This document shows positions 37,901 to 48,255 of a stretch of DNA of 64,000 bases, in pieces (the first letter of the stretch is position 1; every line of letters starts with the position of its first letter). The DNA is from Zonotrichia leucophrys gambelii. Its lineage: Eukaryota > Chordata > Aves > Passeriformes > Passerellidae. Below the pieces are notes generated by a model. It was not told the origin of the DNA and searched no databases. It was given only the letters and a program-made list of their open reading frames with translations. The position numbers and the translations under genes are program-made. The DNA lies in NCBI RefSeq assembly GCF_028769735.1, contig NC_088176.1, positions 18,137,501 to 18,201,500 of the forward strand. Direction: 5' to 3'.

Positions 37901-40900
37901 TTCTGCTCCAAAGTGTGATGGCATTTTCCCTGAAGCACATAACCTGTGACTGTGCCACTGCCAAAACTGCCTTTGATTTCAATAGGAGGTCTGTCAGCCT
38001 GAGGAATCCATGATCAGACGTGCAGTGTCATGCACAATAAACTACAGATAATAAAGGAATTGAGCTGATGCAGACAGAGTGGTTCTGTCTGCAGCATTTA
38101 TTATTTTCTGTTGTTATAAGGAACTGAGGATTCTTTACACATGAAGGAAATTTCAAGGGAATACAAAATAGAAAAGTGAGAAAATCTATTCTTGGGTTTT
38201 ATACAATTGCTTTTCTTCTATACCAGGTTTTCTTCTCCATTTATTTAAGCTGTGAACTGCAAAGCAGAAAAATAAAAACTAAAACTGAAGGAAACTGGCA
38301 GGGAATCAAATAAAAGAATGGAGAATTCTTGCTTTAAAAGATAATCCCAGAACCCATGAAATAAATCCTGAAACTAAACCCTGTTTCCTAAATTCAGTCA
38401 CAAGCTGAGAAGTCCTTTAAAAGCATGAAAAGTCTAAACAAGTAATTTCTTTTAGCTCACTGCTACTGCAAGACAGAGTTTATGTGCTTCAGCTTGTATG
38501 CAAGTCAGGTGTCTTTCTGAGCACAAAATGATTTCTTTGCACCTTCACTGCTGAAAATCCCACACACATGAGGAAAATTGTACAAAAACACTTGGGAGAT
38601 ACAGCTATGTGTTGCCATTCCCTGCCTTTCTGGGATGAAGAAAGCCATCTGGAGGTTTGGTTTGTTACCCCTCAGACAGATATTATACCCCTAGAAGAGT
38701 ATGCAAAGATCTTGGATTATCTTGGAAAGAATTTCTCTGGATTTTAAAAAAAACTACTCATATGACACTCATTTCTGAGTCTCAGGTTTAGCAACCTCTC
38801 CATCTTTGAGATGGACATAAGACAATACACCCCGAATTTTTGAGCTTTGATTATGCTCTTTCCTCTTCCTATTGTTACTGGTCACAAGTTTGGATCCCAG
38901 CAGCGATCCTGCAGAGAAGCAAGAAGGTGACAGATCCAGCGGTCCCTTTCCTGCCAGTGAGCCATGTCACATCCATGCATTAAGAACAGCCCAATTAGCA
39001 CTGATGAGGTAAATAAGAGAACAATAATTAAACCTGTGGAGACTGGTATTTTAACCTTTTTGTTTTTGCAGTCCAGGGCTAAAGTTAGGGCATATTTTGA
39101 GTACCTCTCCTCTCAGTTCCTCACAGCTCTTGATGTACTGCTCATCTAACAAATCCCCTGTTCTGCTGGCATGATTCAGTCACACTTGCCTGATGTGCTT
39201 ACCTGAGCTAGGCATCTAGCAAGAAATACAAGGAAATACAACTATGCATCAAGGAGGAATTTGCTGACTGCAGAGATGAACAGAATCTGGAAGAATGGAA
39301 TACAGTCGGGACTGAACTAGCCTGATGCATGGAAATGGTCTTCCCTTGGCATTCCAGGCCACCCCAGCTTTCTTTCTTCACGCTTCTCTGTACAGCAGCT
39401 GCAAAACTCTAACCTGACAAATACCCAAAAATGAGCAGAAATAGGGAAGCTCACTGCCTAGATTGTTCTGGAATGATGAGAAGGAAGCTCGGGGTGTGGA
39501 GTTTGGTGTCTAGTTTGAGCTTTTAGAAACTGGGCCCTTATGGAGTGAATTTCATTGTGAATTAGAGACCTTCAAGTTTATGGGGTGCTCATGACTTTGT
39601 TATTGTATCATCCCGATACCTTCAGGGAGCAGCTCTCCTGTTCTTACTATTTTAAGGCTGTGTGGTCTTCAAATTTTCTTCCATCATCTGAAATCCCCAG
39701 TAGATGCAATGTAAGCTGACAGCTTTTGATGAACCATCATTATATCTTGGCTGGATACCCAGCCTAGTGAATCATGAAACTGCCCAATCTTTTTATTATG
39801 AACAATCTCTCAAACTTCTGTGGGAATAATGAAGAAGACAGAGCTAAAATCCCTGATTGGAAATTAACAAATACCTCAAGCTCCACATTTGCTTTCAACA
39901 AGTCTTGTGACATACAGGAACCATTGGGAAGTGGAACCTAAAAGAAAAGCTTTCAAGTTCGTTCTTATTTTCTCTGAGAATAGGGAAGTTGAAGTGGCCT
40001 CTCCCCTGATGCATGGTAGCTGCCACACAGACATGCAGACCTCCCTCTCCAAAGCAGATGAACATTACATCATGTCTCTAAGACCACCACAAGGATGCAA
40101 TTTCCAGTCTTTACCTGATGTCAGGTACAAAATGCCTGGGATTGAGCATCATATTTGGTTTGATGAGAAAATAACTGAGATTTGAACAAGTCCCAGCAGA
40201 TGCACATAGTCTCACCCCACTGGCTCTCAAATGGCAGCCCAGCACCAAACTTCCCTATGGTTTTTGGGATTTCCACACTGAACCCCTAACTCTACTTCCA
40301 CTCTCTTCCATGGCCAGAAATGTGGTAGGTAGGAAAGGAATGGGCTATCCCACACAGCTGGAAAGCCTGGTTAATACTCCCTTGTTGGGATGAGTGATGC
40401 AACAGTCTCTGCACAGTTCCACATGAAGCCTCCTTGGATTCAGCTGGAGGTTTTGAATCTGGCAGAACATGAACAACAGGGCTACTGAGGTCTCTGCTCC
40501 ATCTCTTCCAGTGCTCAACCACAAGAAAGGCAATGCAGACACTGGGAGAACTCTTCATACTTCAAACTGGACAATGAGCAACAGTAATAACGTGCTGCAT
40601 CCATTGGAAAGGATGAAGTACATTTATTTTCTACAATCCTGGTGGTTCAAACAGACTGGGTCTAGGAATTTGGCCTCATGATGCATAAAATGTCAATATT
40701 CCTTTCCAGTTGGGTTGGTCCCAAAGACAGAATGAATGCCTCTGTCTGGCACTGTGTCTGATCTAATGAATCCTGTTGGATGGTACTGGGCTGTACAAGT
40801 CACTCATAAATCAGACAATCCACCTGTGCATAAAGAGGAGATGACTACAGCTCCACAGTCTACTGGCTTTCAAAGACTTTATTTTTGTGTGAAGGGCTGA

Positions 40901-41612
40901 CTCTTCACTGGCTTACAGCTGTTCTATTTACTGAAGCAGTGCATTTATCCACCACTTCACTCTTGTGGTTTCAAGGCCTAAGACCTAAAAAACAGGGTTT
41001 CTGTAGGATAAAGGAAAAAACTGGGTTTCTATAGAAAAAAAGGGAGCTTATTTTGATTTTTCATCCAGGACTGAGGAATATCAAACTGTGAATGTTATGA
41101 ATACATAATTTCAACTCCTTATACAGCTGCAAATGCCATACACTGTATGGATAGATTTCAGTTCAGAGCTCACAGTATCTCATATCCAGGTCTGAATTGT
41201 GCTGGTGGTCACCTCAGGACTTGGTCTGGTTTTGCACCGGCTGCTCTGGCACTGTTCACTGTCCAGCAATTGACATAATGCTCTGAAACATCACAGGAAG
41301 TTCGAATTTTACAGGGACATCCAAAAAGAACAGAAAGCAAATGTTATTCCATGAGAGGGGGAACAAAGAAGGCAACCATTCATCTGTCACACAGTCTAGG
41401 AAAGTTACTTGTCACACAGATGTGTGTGCCTGCTTTGAGCAAAATCCTTGATTCACATAAACAGCAGCCCTGACCACAGTAATCTGTGCTTACACATTTG
41501 TTCTGACATAGATCTGTGCATTGGCTCCTTCACCCAGGCATCCATGCAGACAAAACCACCATTCCCTGTATGCAGCCACAGAAAATGGAGAAACAACAGC
41601 CAACCAAACAAC

Positions 41613-41684
41613 ATGATCCAAACACAAACAGCATGAATGAAACACAAACAGGCTGAACCAAACACAAACACACTGAACCAAAAT
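41613..41684. repeat. 20-bp tandem repeat, about 3.5 copies
   Basis: The core AACACAAACA recurs exactly every 20 bp (41621, 41641, 41661), each preceded by an ATGA/CTGAACC-type spacer. The short open frames over it on the minus strand are by-products. Confidence 0.85.
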
Positions 41685-43429
41685 GTGTAACTTGTGAAAA
41701 CCGTCATAAATATTTGTCTTCCATCTTCATAGAATTCACATTGATGTCTCTTTTTCAGAAATTCTTTAAAGTTACATTATCTGGTTTAATTTAAAGATAT
41801 ATTAAGATATGCTCCTATTTAAGAGTCCTACTATTGATTTTTGCAGCTTTAAAAAAATGTAATATCTGTTCAAATGTTTCTTTCTGACAGAAAAGCATAT
41901 ACATGTGGTATGTAAGCACATACATAAAGATGGAAACATATATACACACATACATGTCTTCACAGCTGAACATAGAGCCATACATACACCTATTTAAGCC
42001 ATACATACACCTCATTATTTTTTGTGATTTTTCATGTTCATATTTGTATTTTAGAAGAAATCTTTTTAAACAAAGATCAGTTACTTCCACATGGCTGGTG
42101 CTGAAGATTTCTTCAACAGTACTAAGTGGCATTAACTTACATTAATCTTACTTACATTGGTGCCAAACTTACTACACATGATGTCAACTCCAATAAGAGC
42201 AAGTGACAGAGCTGAAGGACACTATGCAAGGTGAAATTGTGGGAGGCAACATAAATAAGTTAGTTTTTGCTACAATGAAACCTTTTAATTGAAAGTCATT
42301 TTGCAAATTAAAGTCTTACCTAAAACAGTTTGTTTTCCAACAAAATATTTTGCTCTTTGACCTGGTGTTTATCAATAGCAATTACAGGTAACGTAAGACT
42401 GCTGCAGGAAAATTATATTAACAGAATCACAGCATTACAGACATGGAAATATCCATCTGTAAATACCAGGATTTAGCCAACTAATTTCTTTTGCAAAATC
42501 TTTGGTACACTCTGTAATTCTTACCCATAATTTATTTTTGTACTTTCTCATCTGGTCATATTACATTCAGCTAACGGGATCTAAATATTTTGACTTTACA
42601 TTAGTATTTCTATGGCTACAAAACTATTTTCTCTAGAAAATTAGATCTCTGTAGAGTTCCATAAGGCAGCTTTATTTTGCTTTGAAATACTAGAAAAATA
42701 TTAAATACAAAAAATAATTGCATTTTCAAATAACAGTTTATGCTTTGATGTAGTTTTATACATTAAAAATCATAAATTTAATCACTCTACCGCCAAAATA
42801 AATTCCTCTATTCCTCTCTCTAGTACCAGTTATACTTAATACACGGTAACAAAAGCTGTCAAGTGCTACATTTTTAAAAGCCAAAAATAAGGGAAAACTC
42901 CTGAGACGTAATTGATTATTAAATGCTGAATTTCATGCATGACTAAAACTGCTTTTTATTTGAGAGCAACTGTACTAAAAATATAAAACTATTAAAAAAT
43001 CTGATCTTCCATCAAATTTCTATTGACATTTCTTTGAACTAGTAGCTGTTTGTTCACAGAAAAAAAGTCATTAATATGCTTCAAACATTTTCAGTGGACT
43101 GAATTCCTACAAAAACCTTTTAATGTAAAGATTTGCAAATTTAAAGATCAATGTGACATTTTAAAGTGACAGCAATAGCAGCTCCTAACTCAAGTAAGAA
43201 ATTTCTACTACATGGATATCCATGATATAAGGAATACACACAAACAGAGAATAACAATGTGAGCTATTCCAAACAAAGTTCATCAATTTCATAACAGCAA
43301 TTAGACCCTAGGTAAGTACCTAGAACAGCCACGACGCTCTGATCACCTGTCGAAGTTGGAAGGATGAGGAGCGCTGTAACCAATAAAAAGAGCAACTGAT
43401 GCTCGAGAGCTCTCGGCGAGAGAAGAGAG

Positions 43430-44340
43430 CCGGGAGGGGAAAAGCGCGACTGCCGGCGGGGCTGCCGAGGGGGACCCGCCTCCCCCTCCGCTCGGCACGG
43501 CCCCGGCAGCCCCGGTAACCCTGGGTCGGCATGGCCCCGGCAGCCCCGGCGGTCACGGCCCCGGCGGGCATGGCTCCGGCAGCCCCGGTGGGCACAGCCG
43601 CTCTGCCCGGGCCCCTCCAGCCGCACCGGAGCGGGCGGCAGCACGGCCAGGGCTGGGCACCAGTCAGCAAAGGCCACCTCCGTGCCCTCACCTGCTCCCC
43701 GGCCGCTCCCGGCCCCGGGGCAGCCCAGCCCTGTCCCCGTCCCCGGGCAGGTCTCGGCCGTGCGGGAGCGCGGGGGTGGCCCCGGCCCGGTCCCGGCAGC
43801 TCCGCGGCTCCGGGAGCGCAGCCCGGCCGGGCGGGACGGACGGTGCTGCTCCGCTTCGCCGCGCTCTGTGCTGCTCTCTTCGCACCCTCGCCCGGCCCCT
43901 GTGCCCCGGCCCCGCTCACCTGGGGGTCCCGCTGCAGGAGAAGGGGGACCTGCGGCGCCGGGGGTCCCGCCGCACCCCGTCCCTCTCCCAGGATCCCGCT
44001 ACGGCCAACTGCCCGCGGAGCCCTCACCTCAGCTCACCCCACCGCAGGGGCCGCCCGGCCCCCCGAGAGCCGCGCCGCAGCCCCCGCCGCCGCACCGCCC
44101 CAGCACGCCGGCACCCTCCTCCCGCCGCGGCTCCCCGCCCAGAGCAGACCCCGGGAAACGCCTACCGCAGCTCCTGCCCCCGACCCCCGCCGCCAGCCAG
44201 GCGCCCCCTCCCCCGGGAGCCGCTGCCACCCCGCCCGCGGGGCCCGCAGCCCTGGCCGAGCAGAAGGCATCCTGCGGACAGCAGCGCGGGGGAGCCACGA
44301 GGTGGACGGGATTCCCCCTTGTAACGGGACCATGAACCGA
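43430..44340. promoter_or_regulatory. ZNF488: CpG island, probable ZNF488 promoter and first exon(s)
   Basis: Abrupt GC- and CpG-dense block in otherwise AT-rich DNA. On the minus strand it contains three strong donor sites: GAGCAG then GTGAGG (exon end 43692), CCCCAG then GTGAGC (43920) and CTGAG then GTGAGG (44028). This is what alternative non-coding first exons of ZNF488 would look like. Long open frames across it in many frames on both strands (up to 311 codons) reflect low stop-codon density in GC-rich DNA, not genes. Confidence 0.6.
43495..43612. repeat. GC-rich imperfect tandem repeats in the CpG island
   Basis: Recurrent CGGCAGCCCCGG and GGCATGGC(C/T)CCGG blocks at irregular 20-50 bp spacing, an imperfect GC-rich minisatellite. 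Confidence 0.65.
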
Positions 44341-44344
44341 AGAG

Positions 44345-47300
44345 TTTCTTTTAAAGTTGGGGAGGGGAAAACCATACACACGCACGCCGAAATAAACCAA
44401 ACAAAACCATCTCCAAAGCCGCCTTCCCACTTGTCCTTTAGATCATCTGACAACGCTTTTGAATAGAAGGCTCTTCTAGGAGCTGCAGGTATTGACAAGA
44501 GCCGCTTAAAATGAAAACAACTGCTTCGTAGAAAATACTCGCAGGATAAAAATTAGGACTTTGAGGTATGAAACGATTTGTGGCACAGCTGGTATGTAAA
44601 ATAAAACCATCAAACGTCTTGTCATAATCAAATATACCCTAAATCTGGACTAGCGACATTGCTTTTGAAAGATGTCGTTCCATATAAATGCCTTTAACGC
44701 CTGGTAGAAAATTTTTATGAACATGTTGACAAATGAAATAACCCGGGTTTTTTGATTAGTGTCCATGTAATCTGAATATGGGCTTGTATCAGGAAAAGAA
44801 ACGTCAACCCTTTAATGCTTTTGAAAGGATGGATTTTCGCTGCAATTGAAGAGTAATCTTATACCAATAATGAGGGCGAGCCACTCTCGCTGTGTTTTGT
44901 GATACGGGATTATAGAGGATGAACTCAAGAGTTCCTGTTCTCTTTTAAAATTCGGCTCGGGCCGAAGGAACAGGATTGTTGAGGGCAGCGGGGGTTTGGT
45001 AGCTGCCCAGCTGCCCTGTAAGCTCTGCATCCTACCACCCGCCCAGGAACCGGTGTGCTGGTGGCATCTCCTAATACTGCTTGGGAAACATCACCTGATT
45101 TGGGATGCAGGTGTCAGGAAACTGGGATGGACAATTCCCACTGCACTTCATATCACAAGAGTTTATAATTTTTGCAGCCTTTATGCAAATAGCAACAGAA
45201 GGTGTAAGAAGGGACCATTAGACGTGGTCACCTGCCTTGCCGGAGCTTGAAGCACTGTGAGATGCTGTGCTGAGGTAACCTGTATCCCAAAGAGGGTGAG
45301 ATATGCACCTAAGGGTCAGCTCTCCTGGTGCTTGGTGTGATTTTCCTTCGAGCAAGGCCCGATCAAATGGCTCCGAGTGCCTGGGTGACGGGCCCGGCCC
45401 GCCCTGCCTGACCCCACACAAACCTCACTTGGGCTTGGGGCCGGACAGGCCTGCCCGGGGTGTGACAGCCACAGGAGGGGCTCAGGCTGATCGGAAAACC
45501 TGTTTTGTTTGAAACAGAAGGCTCTGGCTCTGCAGAGGCAGCCCGAAAGCTCCCGCCGTGCCCGGCCCTCCTCACAGGGGATGGAGGAGCACGGAAGGGG
45601 CGCTGGCAAAGACGCAGGCCCACATTCCCCACGGTGTTTCTGCCCCGCACCGACCGAGGCAGAACTCAGCCATGTCCTTGCTTTTGCTTACGCCCACCTA
45701 GCATCTAAGCGTGCCCCCTCGCCGGGCCCTTTGGAGGAGGCAGATGAGCAGGTCATCTCTCTGTGCAGAATCGCAGGATATATCAGAGCCTAGAAAAGGG
45801 CAGTGCACATTATCGAAAAATAGTGATTTTTTTTTTTTCTCGGCAGTGCCTTACTTTGCTTTGGAGACCACCTTGAAGTACTATCTGATATTCTCGAGGC
45901 ACCGAGGGACTCTGACGCTATGAGCATTTTTATTTCGTTTTGAAAGGCTGCGGTATGTGCGGGGAAGGACAGCTGTCGAGGGCAGGGGGTGCCGAGGGCT
46001 CCCGGGACCACGCGGGCTGCGGACACTAGTGGGCACCGGCGAGGCCGAAGCCCGGCGGCGTGAGGGGAAGCGGGGGATTCCTGCTGCTCAGCAGCCGTTT
46101 GCTCATTTTTTGTGAATGTCGCCAGGGAGGATGTGGGTTTTTTCTATTTCTCCATGATCTAAGTAATCGCTGGGTCTCAACTGGCCAGTGCTCAAAAAAC
46201 CTTTCAAGTGGTGAGCTCAAGCAGTGCATTCAGCTTTTAGCTGTGCATAGTTAAACCAGGCAAAGCGGCTGAAAGCCGGTGGACCCTCTAATCTTTCCTT
46301 GATAAGTCCCCGACCGCCGCCGCGGTTGGCTGTGTCTGAATTCGGTCCAGCACAGAAACACGCAACTGAAATCGAGATGCCTTTCCCGAAGGGATTTCAG
46401 ACTGGCGGGCGGCAGCCCACACCGCACAAAGCACGCCGAGGCTGCTTTGCTGGAGGGGCGCGGGCTCCCACGGGCTCCCAGGCGCGCCGCTCTCACGCGT
46501 GTCCCCGTCGGGCGCTGAGGGAAAGGGCCCGCCGGCATCGCACTGCTCCCCGAAGAGCCGCACACTCGGCGCGAAGCGGGCAGGGCTGCTGTGTGCGTGG
46601 GGAAACAACGCACACGTCCCACGCCCGCAGCACCGCCCGGATGGGCCGTGCCCCCCGCGGGTATCACCTTTGTCGGGGACAGGAGGTGTCAGTTTTTGCT
46701 GCTGGGAGCGTAGAAGCGACTCCTGGCTGGAGCGTGGTGGCGCGGCCCCGGCGAAGCGCTGGGTGTTCGGGGGGTTGCGCTCGGTGGGACAGCGCGCCAG
46801 ACCCCACAGGGGATGGGTTCCCTCCTCCTTGGCTCGCGATGGGAGCCTCGCCCCGAGAGAGAAATGTCTACCCTCCACTCTGTCATGCAAAGTGACTCCG
46901 CTCGCATCCCTCCCCGTGGCTCTTTTCATTAATTAGGGGCTGCAAAGAGTGTGGGGGAGGGGGAAGCGGCTGGGAGCCACTAATTATTCAAACTTTGGAG
47001 ACACCATCCAGATGAGCTGGGCAATCTCTTTAGGGCACCGCTTTGTAACCTGTGTGTATCAGGCGGGGAGTGATTATGCTACTGTGCAAAGCCTCCATTA
47101 AGATATTTCATTTCATCATTACTCATCGCCTGCAGGATGTGTTCAGACTCCAGTATGAGTAAACCAAGATTTCCACGAAGAGAAACAATTTGCTGTGGCA
47201 CGAGAGGGCCGTGAAAACATGCCCTACCCCCGCCTCCAGCAATAATCTTTTTAATTGCACTCAGCTACAAACAGATTTTTCTTAAGTGCCCTCTCGCGTT

Positions 47301-47980
47301 GTGCCCCCCACCTCCGCTTTGTCACAGGTTTTTGCCACGACGCCCATCTCCTACAGCAACTTCTCTCTGCCTTGTGCTCTGACCTCCTCTGGGCTCCCGC
47401 CGCTCCCGAGCCTGCTGGAGAGAGGCTTAGCACGACGCGCAGCGATGCTCCGGAATGCAGCTGGGCTGCCGCGGCCCCTGGCCGGCTTCCGTGCCCGCCG
47501 GCGGCGGAGTGCCCGGCCCGCTCCCCGCTGTCCTGCCCCGAAGGCAGTCCGAGAGGGAAGGAGGCAGGAACGCCCGCCCTGTGCCCCGCCGACGGCGGGC
47601 AGTGGTCCCTAAGCTCGGTCCCTCGCTAGCTGCAGCCTTTGCCATATCGGTATCCCGGAACAGGAAAGTCCCGGTTCATCTTGCCCCCCTAAGATCCTGT
47701 CTCCCTCCTCCCGCTCCCCTCCCTCTGCCCCTTCCTGCCTTTGGCCCGTGCGAGAGGAGCCTGTTCTCTCCTCGCGGGACGGGGCTGAGGCGCTGGGGGC
47801 AGCGGGCAGGGAAGGGGGACTGGGCTCTGGGGACCATCCGCCTGAGCTCAGCCCCCTGCCCGGAGCCAGCGGTCCGGCGCCCGCGGGCAGGGCTGCCTGG
47901 AGCCCTCAGGGTTGAGCTGAGATCCTGAAAATAGTAATTTCTTTTTTTTTTTTTAATTTCTTTTGTTGTTGTTGTTGTTG
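44345..47980. other. Intergenic interval between divergent ZNF488 and ANTXRL
   Basis: Contains a moderately AT-rich stretch (44.4-45.3 kb), a second CpG-rich block (about 45.35-46.9 kb), a candidate conserved element (46.9-47.2 kb) and the GC-rich approach to ANTXRL exon 1. Many overlapping open frames on both strands are explained by GC content. No domain was recognised in any of them. Confidence 0.55.
46900..47230. promoter_or_regulatory. Candidate conserved non-coding element with homeodomain-type sites
   Basis: A sharply bounded stretch without long GC runs, carrying TTAATTAGGGGC, ACTAATTATT and CCATTAAG. These AT-core motifs are typical of homeodomain sites and sit beside an E-box-like CAGATG. 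Its complexity resembles deeply conserved developmental enhancers. Conservation itself could not be tested. Confidence 0.35.
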
Positions 47981-47984
47981 TTGT
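47961..47984. repeat. (TTG)n microsatellite
   Basis: About seven to eight GTT units flanked by T-runs, just upstream of ANTXRL exon 1. Confidence 0.9.
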
Positions 47985-48094
47985 TTTATTTTGATTTTTT
48001 TTCTCTGCTCTCGGTGCTTCCGAAGCGCATGTAAGATTTGCAGAGAGGGAGAGAGAGAGAGACTGGGGGAGGAGGAATTAAGGAAAGGGAAAAG

Positions 48095-48255
48095 ATGGCG
48101 AGTTGCTGGAGCAGTGTGGAGAAAGCGGCATTTTTGTGCTGCCTTTTGCTGGCAATGGGGAGTCTCATCTGCTGCGCCCGGCCGGCAGAGGAGGAAGAGC
48201 AAGAAGAGCAGCGCTCCTGTCACGGTGCCTTTGATCTCTACTTCGTCCTGGATAA
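48095..48255 (+). CDS. ANTXRL: ANTXRL exon 1: signal peptide and start of vWA domain
   Basis: 161 nt of coding sequence ending GATAA before GTAAGT. It encodes the signal peptide, the acidic linker and CHGAFDLYFVLDK, the first beta strand leading into the MIDAS. An in-frame ATG 57 bases upstream (48038) lies in the GA-rich leader and is a less likely start, since it would put a charged stretch ahead of the signal peptide. Confidence 0.88.

Larger units (their letters stand above)
33246..43691 (-). other. ZNF488: Probable ZNF488 5' UTR intron
   Basis: About 10 kb between the first coding exon's acceptor and the CpG island that probably holds the first exon. Apart from two short tandem repeats it contains nothing I recognise. 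The upstream boundary is inferred from a splice-donor motif, not proven. Confidence 0.5.

Noticed and set aside
43308..43323. Palindrome CTAGGTA-AG-TACCTAG that also looks like a plus-strand splice donor
   Set aside because: Short perfect palindromes are expected by chance in 64 kb, and no plus-strand exon ends here.
43264..44498. Several long open frames (up to 311 codons) on both strands
   Set aside because: They lie in a CpG island, overlap each other in many frames, consist of Pro/Ala/Gly/Arg-rich low-complexity sequence and match no domain. GC-rich DNA simply lacks stops.
45218..47928. Overlapping open frames of 60-213 codons in the second GC-rich block
   Set aside because: Same explanation: both strands and several frames are open at once, there are no domains, and no coherent splice structure was seen.
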